Shown piece by piece: positions 1-6,551 of a DNA stretch of 7,023 nt. The stretch is from Bacillota bacterium. Its GTDB lineage: Bacteria > Bacillota > Syntrophomonadia > Syntrophomonadales > Syntrophomonadaceae. The stretch spans positions 1-7,023 of the forward strand of contig JAGFXV010000074.1 in the NCBI GenBank assembly GCA_017861475.1, in the 5' to 3' direction. The position numbers were made by a program, and so were the translations under genes. The notes under the pieces were generated by a model. The model did not search any database. It was not told where the DNA came from and saw only the letters and a list, made by a program, of their open reading frames with translations. Position 1 is the first letter of the stretch. Each line of letters begins with the position of its first letter.

Positions 1-451
1 TCATCCCGGCCTGGTTGGCTATGGCCTGAAAGAACTCTTTGATATTTTCACTGCTTAAATTGCCCAGCTGGGTTGATGGTATATCCACGGCATACTGCAT
101 AAAGGAACGTCCGGACAGATCGATAACCACTCTGGCCAATGCCTCATCCATTGGTATGAGCGCCTGTCCGTAACGGTTGATGCCTTTCTTTTCACCCAGC
201 GCCTCCTTGATGGCCTGGCCCAGACATATGCCGATATCTTCCACTGTATGATGATCGTCAACCTGGGTATCCCCGACCGCGCTGACTTGCAGGTCGCAAC
301 GGCTGTGCACGGCAAACAGAGTGAGCATATGATTCAGGAATGGTACCGGCGTTTCAATCTCATGAATCCCGCTGCCATCAACGTAAAGCTTCAGGTTTAT
401 TTCTGTTTCCGATGTTTTACGACCGATCTGGCTGTTGCGTACTTTGTCCAT
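1..451 (-). CDS. hisB: Imidazoleglycerol-phosphate dehydratase HisB (5' part, 3' end beyond window)
   Basis: IGP dehydratase converts imidazole glycerol phosphate to imidazole acetol phosphate in cytoplasmic histidine synthesis. The first 150 residues are visible; the family is usually near 195 residues, so about a quarter lies off the left edge. Recognisable blocks are RKTSETEINLKLYVDGSG near residues 11-28, FLNHMLTLFAVHS near 39-51, the metal-binding DDHHTVED near 65-72, GEKKGINRYG, then PMDEAL and DLSGRS. It is a stand-alone HisB with no N-terminal phosphatase domain. The ATG at 451 sits one base after the hisD TAA, and the purine-rich run AAGGAAGGAAAGG (456-468) inside the end of hisD serves as its ribosome site, so translation is probably coupled. 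The first block reads TPVPFLNHML where the family usually has TGxxFxDHML, a G-to-P and D-to-N change. The histidines that bind the metal appear intact. Identification is secure. Confidence 0.95.
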   Translation of the reverse strand, partial: MDKVRNSQIGRKTSETEINLKLYVDGSGIHEIETPVPFLNHMLTLFAVHSRCDLQVSAVGDTQVDDHHTVEDIGICLGQAIKEALGEKKGINRYGQALIPMDEALARVVIDLSGRSFMQYAVDIPSTQLGNLSSENIKEFFQAIANQAGM

Positions 452-452
452 T

Positions 453-1736
453 TTACCTTTCCTTCCTTACACGCAGGCTGTTGGCATGAGCGGTCAACCC
501 CTCCACCTCAGCCAGTTTGATAATATCGTCAGCATCTTCCTCCAGCCCTTCACGGGAATAATAGATGATGCTGGAAGCTTTCATAAAAGTATCCACCGTC
601 ACCGGAGAATAAAATCTGGCTGTGCCGCCGGTGGGCAAAATATGATTGGGCCCGGCCAGATAATCGCCGACCGGTTCGGGCGTATTGCTGCCCATAAAGA
701 TTGCTCCGGCATTGTGGATTTTACTTAGCATTTCAAAAGGCTTCTCCACCATCAGTTCAAGATGTTCCGGCGCCACCAGATTGGCAACCCGGCAGGCATC
801 ATTGATGTCATTGACCAAAATCATCGCCCCGTAATCTGCCAGGGACTTTTCAATAATATTACGCCGTGACAGGGTGGGCAGCTGTTTTTCCAGCTCCTTT
901 TCCACCTCATCCATTAACGCTTCACTATCCGTAACCAGAATGCTGCGGGCCAGTACATCGTGTTCCGCCTGAGACATCATATCGGCGGCCAGATAAGCCG
1001 GATCGGCATTGCTGTCGGCAACGATCAGGATCTCACTGGGTCCGGCCAGCATGTCGATGTTTACGTCACCATAAACCATTTTCTTGGCCAGGGTAACGTA
1101 AATGTTACCGGGGCCGCTGATCAGATCAACTTTTCGAACGGTATCTGTGCCCCACGCCAAGGCAAAAACTGCCTGCGCACCGCCCATTTTATAAATTTCA
1201 GTCAGCCCCAGTTCCGCTGCTGCCACCAGGGTATAGGGATTCATTTTGCCGTCGGCGCCGGGAGGGCTGACCATGGCTATTTCCTGCACTCCCGCTACCT
1301 GGGCGGGAATGGCGTTCATCAAAACGGAAGAAGGATATGCAGCCGTTCCTCCCGGGACGTATATGCCTACTCTCTCCAAAGGCCTGAACAACTGCCCAAG
1401 TACATTGCCTCTTTCATCCGGTTCCATCCAGGAATTTCTCAGCTGTTTGCCGTGAAAGAAATCAATATTGTCAATGGCTTTGCGTAAAGAGAAGACATAA
1501 TCATCATCGACCACTTCGTAGGCTTCATCAATTTCTTCTTCGCTGACCAGGAAGTTGTCATGGTTTATTTCGGCCCCGTCAAAGCGGCGGTTGAATTCAA
1601 ATATGGCTTCATCACCTCTGGCTTTGACAGCCTGGGCGATTTCCTGGACACGCTGTTCATATTGCTGCATATCCTCCTTGTGACTTCCCAAATAGGCAAG
1701 TATTTCTTCTTTGCTTTTTAAGTGCCTGATTTTCAT
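453..1736 (-). CDS. hisD: Histidinol dehydrogenase HisD
   Basis: HisD is the zinc-dependent, NAD-linked enzyme that oxidises L-histidinol through histidinal to L-histidine, the last two steps of the pathway. The 427-residue length is normal for the family. Signatures seen are VGIYVPGGTAAYPSSVLMN (about 123-141), SGPGNIYVTLAKK (207-219), DMLAGPSEILIVAD (228-241) and AGPNHILPTGG (361-371). Residues matching the E. coli zinc ligands are Q256, H259, D358 and H417, and the catalytic Glu-His pair is E324-H325 in APEHLELM. All are present, so the enzyme should be active. The ATG at 1736 overlaps the hisG stop in an ATGA junction, and an AAAGGAGG site (1746-1753) lies 9 bases upstream. In many Firmicutes hisC lies between hisD and hisB; here hisB follows directly. 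Confidence 0.98.
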   Translation of the reverse strand: MKIRHLKSKEEILAYLGSHKEDMQQYEQRVQEIAQAVKARGDEAIFEFNRRFDGAEINHDNFLVSEEEIDEAYEVVDDDYVFSLRKAIDNIDFFHGKQLRNSWMEPDERGNVLGQLFRPLERVGIYVPGGTAAYPSSVLMNAIPAQVAGVQEIAMVSPPGADGKMNPYTLVAAAELGLTEIYKMGGAQAVFALAWGTDTVRKVDLISGPGNIYVTLAKKMVYGDVNIDMLAGPSEILIVADSNADPAYLAADMMSQAEHDVLARSILVTDSEALMDEVEKELEKQLPTLSRRNIIEKSLADYGAMILVNDINDACRVANLVAPEHLELMVEKPFEMLSKIHNAGAIFMGSNTPEPVGDYLAGPNHILPTGGTARFYSPVTVDTFMKASSIIYYSREGLEEDADDIIKLAEVEGLTAHANSLRVRKER

Positions 1737-2389
1737 TGATTTATGCCTCCTTTCACAATCGTCTGCATCTTTTCTATCAAAGGCTGGACCTCCTGGTACT
1801 TGGTACGATAACTGACCCGGTTGGCAACCAGCCGGGTGGTCGAATCCATAATACTGACCAGTTCCACCAGATTGTTTTCCCGCAGAGTCCGTCCGGAGGA
1901 TACGATATCCACGATCATGTCCGAAAGACCCATGAGCGGGGCCAATTCGATATTGCCGTGCAACGTTATAATCTCCACCTGCAGACCATTGTCACGGAAA
2001 AATCTCTCCGCAACCGACGGAAACTTGGTGGCTACTCTTTTATAGTTCAAATCCTGCAACGCCAGATCTTTCATATGGGCTGGCACCGCTACAACAAAGC
2101 GGCAGTAGCCGAACCCCAGATCGGCCATCTCAAAAAGGTCTTTTCCTTGCTCGACAATGACATCTTTGCCAACGATTCCAAGATCGGCTGCCCCGTGTTC
2201 CACATAGGCGGGAACGTCAGTGGGGCGGCAAATAATATATTTTATCTGCGGGTCACCGGGAAACGTAAAAATCATGCTACGGCTGTCCTCAGTAATGCCC
2301 TCACAGGGAAGTCCTGCCTGTTGCAACAGCGCAATGGTCGGTTTTAAAAGCGTCCCTTTGGATAGGGCTATGGTTAAAATATTATCCAT
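1733..2389 (-). CDS. hisG: ATP phosphoribosyltransferase catalytic subunit HisG, short form
   Basis: HisG performs the first committed step of histidine synthesis, joining ATP and PRPP to give phosphoribosyl-ATP. The chosen start gives 218 residues, the size of the short-form enzyme, which lacks the C-terminal allosteric domain and works only in complex with HisZ, encoded just upstream. Motifs include LTIALSKGTLL near the N-terminus, RPTDVPAYVEHGAADLGIVG (about 55-74) and the PRPP-binding loop DIVSSGRTLRENNL (161-174). The motif usually written ALPKGRL reads ALSKGTL here, an uncommon but conservative-looking variant. The ATG at 2389 is preferred because the strong purine run AGAGGGGGG (2396-2404) lies 6 bases in front of it and because the protein then begins as family members do. 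A GTG at 2407, adding six residues, overlaps the hisZ stop and cannot be fully excluded. The gene ends in a 4-base overlap with hisD. Confidence 0.96.
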   Translation of the reverse strand: MDNILTIALSKGTLLKPTIALLQQAGLPCEGITEDSRSMIFTFPGDPQIKYIICRPTDVPAYVEHGAADLGIVGKDVIVEQGKDLFEMADLGFGYCRFVVAVPAHMKDLALQDLNYKRVATKFPSVAERFFRDNGLQVEIITLHGNIELAPLMGLSDMIVDIVSSGRTLRENNLVELVSIMDSTTRLVANRVSYRTKYQEVQPLIEKMQTIVKGGINQ

Positions 2390-2395
2390 CTTGCA

Positions 2396-2404
2396 CCCCC
2401 CTCT
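2396..2404 (-). promoter_or_regulatory. Ribosome binding site that fixes the hisG ATG
   Basis: AGAGGGGGG on the minus strand overlaps the hisZ stop codon and lies 6 bases before ATG 2389. It falls inside the alternative coding region that would start at GTG 2407, which favours the ATG as the true start. Confidence 0.65.
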
Positions 2405-3567
2405 CACTGTTCATCCAGATAAATCAGGCAAAGGTCACGGCGGCCGCGCAATTTATCCTGCAAAGTCTCCAGACTGTTGCTTTCTACATCCATTTCCACT
2501 GTTTTTCCTTCGCTCCTCAATTGCTCTGCTTTAACCACCATGGCACGCAGGTTGCGACCTCCCAGCAAGTAACGACCGGGTTCCTCTTCCTGCCGGGCCA
2601 GAACCAGTGCCAGGCGATCCATCCCCAGGGCAAACCCGGTAGCCGGACAGGGAAAACCGAACTGACCCATCAAATTATCATAACGGCCTCCGCCCAACAG
2701 GCCATAGCCAAGCTCGGGTGAATAGCCTTCAAAAATTACGCCGGTATAGTAGTCCAGATCCAGTTCACGCAAGACCCCCATATCGATTACAATATGTTCG
2801 GCCACACCGTAATCCTCCAGGGCTTCGTAGACATGCAGCAGATCTTTGACCGCCTGTTCAGTAATCGAATGCTGTTCCAGATAAGGAATTTTGTTCAGTA
2901 CTTCCAGACCGCCGTGCAAAACCGGCAGACGGGCTATGGTTTCCTTCCATGAATCCGGCATGTCGAGTTTTTCCAGGCGGCGCTCCAGTTCAACCAGATC
3001 TTTCTTCTCCACCAGCCGGCGGATCTCATCCTTGTCATCACTGCTGATGGTGGCGTTGGCCAGCAAGCCATTAAAAATACCGATTTGATTGATGCTGATC
3101 TTAAAGTCGTTCAAGCCCAATTCCTGCAGTAATTTGACTGCCAAACTGATGGCCTCCGCATCAGCCCAGGGACCAGAAGCCCCCAACAATTCTATGCCGG
3201 TCTGCCAGAACTCTCTGTATTGGGCCAAATGGGGCTGAACATGCCGGAACACATTGGCCGAGTAGAATAAGCGCTGTGGAAAACTGCTGTCCCGCAGATG
3301 CATGGAGGCCAGACGGGCAATGGAAACCGTCATTTCCGGCCGCAGGGAGAGAATGCCCCCTTCCCGGTCCATAAAAAGAAACAGTCTTTCCCGGTGCTTG
3401 CCGGAACCGGTTTCGACCACTTCCAGAAATTCGAAAGTAGGTGTCATAACTTCCTTATAGCCATATGAAGTAAAAATCTGCATGGCCTTTTGCTCAAGTT
3501 TTCTGCGGTTTTTTACCTCTTCAGGCAATAAATCGCGCAGTCCTTTGGGAATTTGCCTATTATCCAT
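2404..3567 (-). CDS. hisZ: ATP phosphoribosyltransferase regulatory subunit HisZ
   Basis: HisZ is a paralogue of histidyl-tRNA synthetase that carries no aminoacylation role. It binds short HisG to form the active, histidine-inhibited ATP phosphoribosyltransferase. The 387-residue protein shows the class II synthetase fold: GLRDLLPEE with motif 1 (about 9-45), motif 2 with LRPEMT and SIARLA (75-87), DYYTGVIFEGY (272-282), GGGRYDNL (292-299) and motif 3 GFALGMDRLALVL (311-323). True HisRS has RGLDYY, where the arginine is catalytic; here the same place reads LDLDYY, so the arginine is gone. The tail after motif 3 is only about 65 residues, too short for a full anticodon-binding domain. Both facts favour HisZ over HisS, as does adjacency to short hisG. 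The ATG at 3567 has AAGGAG 7 bases upstream and lies within the last 8 bases of yerC, suggesting coupled translation. Confidence 0.96.
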   Translation of the reverse strand: MDNRQIPKGLRDLLPEEVKNRRKLEQKAMQIFTSYGYKEVMTPTFEFLEVVETGSGKHRERLFLFMDREGGILSLRPEMTVSIARLASMHLRDSSFPQRLFYSANVFRHVQPHLAQYREFWQTGIELLGASGPWADAEAISLAVKLLQELGLNDFKISINQIGIFNGLLANATISSDDKDEIRRLVEKKDLVELERRLEKLDMPDSWKETIARLPVLHGGLEVLNKIPYLEQHSITEQAVKDLLHVYEALEDYGVAEHIVIDMGVLRELDLDYYTGVIFEGYSPELGYGLLGGGRYDNLMGQFGFPCPATGFALGMDRLALVLARQEEEPGRYLLGGRNLRAMVVKAEQLRSEGKTVEMDVESNSLETLQDKLRGRRDLCLIYLDEQ

Positions 3568-3868
3568 GATTCGACTCCTTATTTAATTTATCAAGTACGA
3601 TACGATATCCTCTGGCGCCATAATTCAGACAACGCTTGACACGGCTGATGGTAGCAGTACTGGCTCCGCTTTCGCGGGCTATGACCGAATAGGTCGTATC
3701 TTTGTCAAGTAATTTGGCTACATGCATGCGCTGGGACAAGGCCTTGATTTCGGCGATGGTACAAATATCATCGAGAAAGCGGTACGTTTCGTCCTCGTTT
3801 TTCAAACTAAGCAGCGCCTTGACCAGTAATTCCGTATTCTCATCCATCCAGCTGGCAGTAAATTTCAT
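3560..3868 (-). CDS. yerC: YerC/YecD-family TrpR-like DNA-binding protein, probable histidine regulator
   Basis: A 102-residue all-helical protein of the Trp-repressor superfamily. The helix-turn-helix is clear: TTYSVIARESGASTATISRV (58-77) followed by KRCLNYGARGY, the hallmark of the YerC/YecD group. The preceding helices (about 12-54, with CTIAEIKALSQRMHVAKLL) would form the dimer core. Known of the family: comparative genomics in Firmicutes has linked YerC-type proteins to control of histidine genes under the name HisR. Inference here: as first gene of a yerC-hisZ-hisG-hisD-hisB cluster, it most likely represses or tunes its own operon in response to histidine or a related signal. The ATG at 3868 follows AGAGGGG by 7 bases. 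Only 51 bases separate it from the upstream HD gene, so any dedicated promoter must be very compact or lie within that gene. Family assignment is strong; ligand and target are inferred. Confidence 0.9.
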   Translation of the reverse strand: MKFTASWMDENTELLVKALLSLKNEDETYRFLDDICTIAEIKALSQRMHVAKLLDKDTTYSVIARESGASTATISRVKRCLNYGARGYRIVLDKLNKESNHG

Positions 3869-3919
3869 CCCATCACCCCTCTAATTTTTTCCGTTTGTAT
3901 CGCAACATTCCTGAAACTT

Positions 3920-4582
3920 TTACAGTAGACGAGTATCGTTCATCACCAGTTTAAACTCACACCCCAAATATTCAGCGGCATGCTGACACATCATCATTTT
4001 CGTCAGAAATATTTCAAAGTACTCCATCACCGAGCATACACTTATGTCGATCTGCAACTGCATGGTTATGATATGTTCCTCCGGCTGCACGATAATTTTG
4101 GAATCAGTAACAGCATAATTTACCCGATCCCGCGGGGTAAAGGTAGAAAAATCATGTTTGCGGACCCGGGAGCGGTTAACATCAGATTTATCAGCCAGTG
4201 TCAGTGCAGCAGCCACATAATTGACAGCACAGCCTTTGGCATGCTCTTCATGATTGCCGATGGCTCCCATAATAATGGCGATCTCCTCCGTCTCCATCCC
4301 CATTTCGGTCAGCACCTGGAAAGCGATCAGGGCGCCGGACATTCCATGACCGTACCGATTGACCATATTTCCGATATCGTGAAGATATCCGGCAATGGCT
4401 GCCAGCTCAGCTGTTCTCTCAGAGTAGCCGAGCTTCATCAGTATTTCACTGGCCAAACGGGAGGTTAATTCGGCATGATGCAAATCATGCTCTATCGCTC
4501 CGATATTGCCCAGAAAGGTATTGCCCATATCCATAAAATCGATCACTTTTTGATTCGACTTGACCATATTCAAGGTTACCAA
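3920..4582 (-). CDS. HD-domain phosphohydrolase-like protein, function unknown
   Basis: A 220-residue soluble protein with the metal-binding HD signature. The probable ligands are H36 in EHDLHHAEL, H68-D69 in GYLHDIGN, H79 in YGHGMSGAL, H111 in GNHEEH and D131 in LADKSD. This is the layout of metal-dependent phosphohydrolases acting on phosphoesters or nucleotides. The part after about residue 150 (RDRVNYAVTDSKI, then SVMEYFEIFLTKMMMC) matches no domain I can name. Known of the superfamily: HD proteins include nucleotidases, (p)ppGpp hydrolases and cyclic-nucleotide phosphodiesterases; the substrate cannot be read from sequence. No HD-GYP or RelA/SpoT synthetase motif is seen. The start is placed at TTG 4582 because GGGGAGG (4591-4597) lies 8 bases before it; the first ATG, five codons later, is too far from that site. 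The gene lies between a membrane-protein gene and yerC on the same strand, so it may be cotranscribed with the his genes. Confidence 0.85.
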   Translation of the reverse strand: MVTLNMVKSNQKVIDFMDMGNTFLGNIGAIEHDLHHAELTSRLASEILMKLGYSERTAELAAIAGYLHDIGNMVNRYGHGMSGALIAFQVLTEMGMETEEIAIIMGAIGNHEEHAKGCAVNYVAAALTLADKSDVNRSRVRKHDFSTFTPRDRVNYAVTDSKIIVQPEEHIITMQLQIDISVCSVMEYFEIFLTKMMMCQHAAEYLGCEFKLVMNDTRLL

Positions 4583-4590
4583 TCTTTGTA

Positions 4591-4597
4591 CCTCCCC
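4591..4597 (-). promoter_or_regulatory. Ribosome binding site that fixes the TTG start of the HD gene
   Basis: GGGGAGG on the minus strand lies 8 bases before TTG 4582, ideal spacing. The next ATG, at 4567, would be about 23 bases away, so the TTG is the better start. Confidence 0.7.
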
Positions 4598-4634
4598 ATG
4601 CTTTCAAAATATGCAATTATCATCTGCCACTACG

Positions 4635-5168
4635 CTATAATCCCAGCTGTTTTCGCAATTCGCGGGCATCAACAGCCGCCCGGGTCCCAGACTTGATTTT
4701 GGTGACAATATCCCTGGCGGCTTCTTTATCACCTTCGGCCAGCTTTTGTCGGGCCAGTTCCAGTTGCTGTTCAGCCTTTTGTTCCTGACGGGCGATACTG
4801 ATCTTTTCCTGCATTTTATCCGCCTGCCCTAATTCTTCAAGCCGTTGATATTTTTCAATTGCTTCATTATATTTGCCTTCTGCTACCAGTGTGCCGCCTT
4901 CGCTTATAATGGAGCGTACTTCCACTCTTTCCGGCAGATGGACCAGCATATATCCATATAATCCTATAACGCCAAGTACCAGGATCCCGCATATAACCCA
5001 CAGCGGAGAGTAACGTCTTTGCCGTCCCATAAATATATAGAACAGGAGAAACGGGATACCCATAAAAAAGGTTATTTTAAGGAACTCCCGGGTCGGGGCA
5101 AAAAACAACATGACCAGAACAACCAAAAAGAAAAACACTCTTATGTAAGGGGTTTTGTTGGCAGTCAT
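4635..5168 (-). CDS. Small membrane protein with three TM segments and a TPR-like C-terminal tail, function unknown
   Basis: I do not recognise this 177-residue protein. Hydrophobic stretches at about 11-24, 34-48 and 56-78 look like three membrane segments, with a basic RQRR turn (49-52) between the second and third that favours a cytoplasmic loop there. The rest (80-177) is hydrophilic and helical. Residues 86-113 (GGTLVAEGKYNEAIEKYQRL within it) resemble a TPR repeat, and 126-157 (LELARQKLAEGDKEAARDIV) a second, weaker one, joined by a Lys/Glu/Gln-rich, coiled-coil-like helix. By the positive-inside pattern the tail would face outside, but this is uncertain. The ATG at 5168 follows AAAGGAG (5177-5183) by 8 bases. 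The frame is open further upstream to a TTG at 5240, but that extension has no ribosome site and crosses the intergenic region. A role in protein-protein contact at the membrane is a guess from the TPR-like tail. Confidence 0.8.
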   Translation of the reverse strand: MTANKTPYIRVFFFLVVLVMLFFAPTREFLKITFFMGIPFLLFYIFMGRQRRYSPLWVICGILVLGVIGLYGYMLVHLPERVEVRSIISEGGTLVAEGKYNEAIEKYQRLEELGQADKMQEKISIARQEQKAEQQLELARQKLAEGDKEAARDIVTKIKSGTRAAVDARELRKQLGL

Positions 5169-5196
5169 TTGCTGTACTCCTTTATTAAAACACAGT

Positions 5197-5205
5197 ATTA
5201 AAGCA
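5197..5205 (-). promoter_or_regulatory. Possible extended -10 promoter for the membrane-protein gene
   Basis: The minus strand reads TGCTTTAAT, an extended -10 (TGn plus a five-of-six match to TATAAT), in AT-rich DNA after the purD hairpin and about 30 bases before the ATG at 5168. No convincing -35 box is seen 16-18 bases upstream. If real, it would separate expression of the downstream genes from the purine operon. Weak evidence. Confidence 0.25.
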
Positions 5206-5232
5206 TTTTTCTTAAAAAACAGCCGGATCCTT

Positions 5233-5256
5233 CTGCGCAAATTATTCTTTGCGCAG
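5233..5256 (-). terminator. Perfect hairpin straddling the purD stop codon; possible terminator or attenuator
   Basis: On the minus strand CTGCGCAAA pairs exactly with TTTGCGCAG, giving a 9-bp stem with a 6-base loop that contains the purD TAA. A run of six T (5214-5219) follows, but 13 bases after the stem instead of directly behind it. The stem is strong, yet this is not a textbook intrinsic terminator. It could instead be a partial terminator or an mRNA-processing or stability element that ends the purine operon. The position at the operon end and the perfect pairing favour function. Confidence 0.45.
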
Positions 5257-6525
5257 CGCTTTCCGGGCTATGTCATGTCGATACTGCATTTTATCAAAAT
5301 GAATTTTTTCTACTTCTCCGTATACTTTGCTGATGGCGGCAGAGATTGAATCGGCCTGGACAACGACTGCCATTACACGACCACCCGCGGTGACCAGTTG
5401 ATCATTTTTTATGGCCGTTCCAGCCTGAAATACAATGGTTTCATCATTTAACTGGTCCAAGCCGGTGATCACGTCTCCCTTGTCATAAGAACCCGGATAG
5501 CCGCCGGCAGCCAAAACTACTCCGACGCAGGCACCGGGATTGATTTCAACCGTTATATCTTTTAATTCGCCCCGGGCTGCAGCCTCCAGGATGGGTAACA
5601 GATCACTTTTAATCATCGGCATCAACACCTGGGCCTCTGGGTCTCCAAAACGGGCATTGTATTCCAATACTTTGGGCCCGTTGGGTGTGATCATCAAACC
5701 GGCGTACAGAACTCCCTGATAGGGACATCCTTCGGCTTGCATGGCTTGAATGGTTGGTTCGATAACCTCACGAATGATGCTTTGTTTCAGTTCTTCGGTG
5801 TAGATGGGCGGATTGGTATAAGCTCCCATTCCACCGGTATTGGGACCTTGATCATTGTCAAAGATACGCTTGTGATCCTGGGCGGAAAGCAAGGCCAGAT
5901 AATCTGACCCGTCGCTGATGGCAAAGAAACTCAATTCCTCTCCCTGCAGACACTCTTCCACCAATATTTTATCTCCGGCCGCACCGAAGGTTTTGTCCAT
6001 CATGATACTGTCAATGGCCTCTTCAGCCTCTGCAAAACTCTGCGCCACCACAACACCCTTGCCGGCCGCCAGTCCATCGGCCTTGACCACCGCACCCTGA
6101 CCCTGTTCAAATAATTTATGAGCATATTCACGAGCTTTTTGCGCATCATCAAATACTTCAAAATCAGCTGTTGGAATACCGTACTTTTTAAAAAGATTTT
6201 TGGAAAACGCCTTGCTGCCTTCCAAACGTGCCGCAGCTGCACTGGGTCCAAATATCTGCAGTCCCTGCTCTTTAAACCGGTCTGCAATGCCCAGCGTAAG
6301 TGGTGCTTCAGGGCCTACTACAGTAAGATCGATGTTGTTTTGCATAGCAAAGTCACATAAAGCTTCAACATTCTCAACCGCAATATCCACACATTCAGCC
6401 AACTGCCTCATGCCGGGGTTGCCGGGAGCAGCATAGATTTTTTCTACTTCTTGACTCTGGGCCAGTTTCCAGACCAGAGCATGCTCACGACCTCCAGATC
6501 CGACCACGAGTAATTTCTTTCCCAT
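5242..6525 (-). CDS. purD: Phosphoribosylamine-glycine ligase PurD (GAR synthetase)
   Basis: PurD joins phosphoribosylamine and glycine using ATP, giving glycinamide ribonucleotide in the second step of de novo purine synthesis. It is a cytoplasmic ATP-grasp enzyme. The 427 residues are full length. The N-terminal domain has VVGSGGREHALVWKL (7-21), AAPGNPGM and TVVGPEAPLTLGIAD. The ATP-grasp region has GSKAFSKNLFKKYGIPTADF, VVKADGLAAGKGVVVA and QGEELSFFAISDG. The substrate and metal site has QDHKRIFDNDQGPNTGGMGA and LEYNARFGDPEAQVLMP. The C-terminal domain ends in YRHDIARKAL. All expected motifs are present. The ATG at 6525 follows GGGAG by 6 bases, 26 bases after the purH stop, so the two are almost certainly cotranscribed. 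The TAA stop falls in the loop of a perfect hairpin. Confidence 0.98.
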   Translation of the reverse strand: MGKKLLVVGSGGREHALVWKLAQSQEVEKIYAAPGNPGMRQLAECVDIAVENVEALCDFAMQNNIDLTVVGPEAPLTLGIADRFKEQGLQIFGPSAAAARLEGSKAFSKNLFKKYGIPTADFEVFDDAQKAREYAHKLFEQGQGAVVKADGLAAGKGVVVAQSFAEAEEAIDSIMMDKTFGAAGDKILVEECLQGEELSFFAISDGSDYLALLSAQDHKRIFDNDQGPNTGGMGAYTNPPIYTEELKQSIIREVIEPTIQAMQAEGCPYQGVLYAGLMITPNGPKVLEYNARFGDPEAQVLMPMIKSDLLPILEAAARGELKDITVEINPGACVGVVLAAGGYPGSYDKGDVITGLDQLNDETIVFQAGTAIKNDQLVTAGGRVMAVVVQADSISAAISKVYGEVEKIHFDKMQYRHDIARKALRKE

Positions 6526-6551
6526 CTTGATCTCCCTTCGATCTGATGTTT

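Noticed and set aside
1736..2347. Long plus-strand open frame (about 203 codons) opposite hisG
   Set aside because: It mirrors the conserved hisG coding region, has no good ribosome site and resembles no family; similar plus-strand frames opposite hisD (960-1487) and the HD gene (3980-4468) were dropped for the same reason.
2390..2407. GTG start for hisG, adding six residues
   Set aside because: The added codons are the ribosome site itself (AGAGGGGGG), and HisG proteins normally begin close to the ALxKG motif.
2404..3567. Histidyl-tRNA synthetase instead of HisZ
   Set aside because: The catalytic arginine of RGLDYY is missing, the anticodon-binding domain is truncated, and the gene abuts short-form hisG.
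3869..3919. T-box or other leader RNA in front of the his cluster
   Set aside because: The gap is only 51 bases and shows no T-box sequence or terminator hairpin.
3929..3939. Small palindrome ACGA-N3-TCGT as an operator for the YerC protein
   Set aside because: Arms of four bases do not extend further, it lies in the end of the HD coding region, and such matches are expected by chance.
4616..4621. GATAAT as a -10 box for the HD gene
   Set aside because: No -35 box at suitable distance and no extended -10; a single AT-rich hexamer is not enough.
5169..5240. Upstream extension of the membrane-protein frame to a TTG at 5240
   Set aside because: It has no ribosome site, crosses the purD hairpin and AT-rich gap, and gives a basic leader unlike the rest. 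The ATG at 5168 has a strong site at proper spacing.
6529..6543. GATC-N7-GATC hairpin around the purD ribosome site
   Set aside because: Only four base pairs, too weak to hide the ribosome site convincingly.
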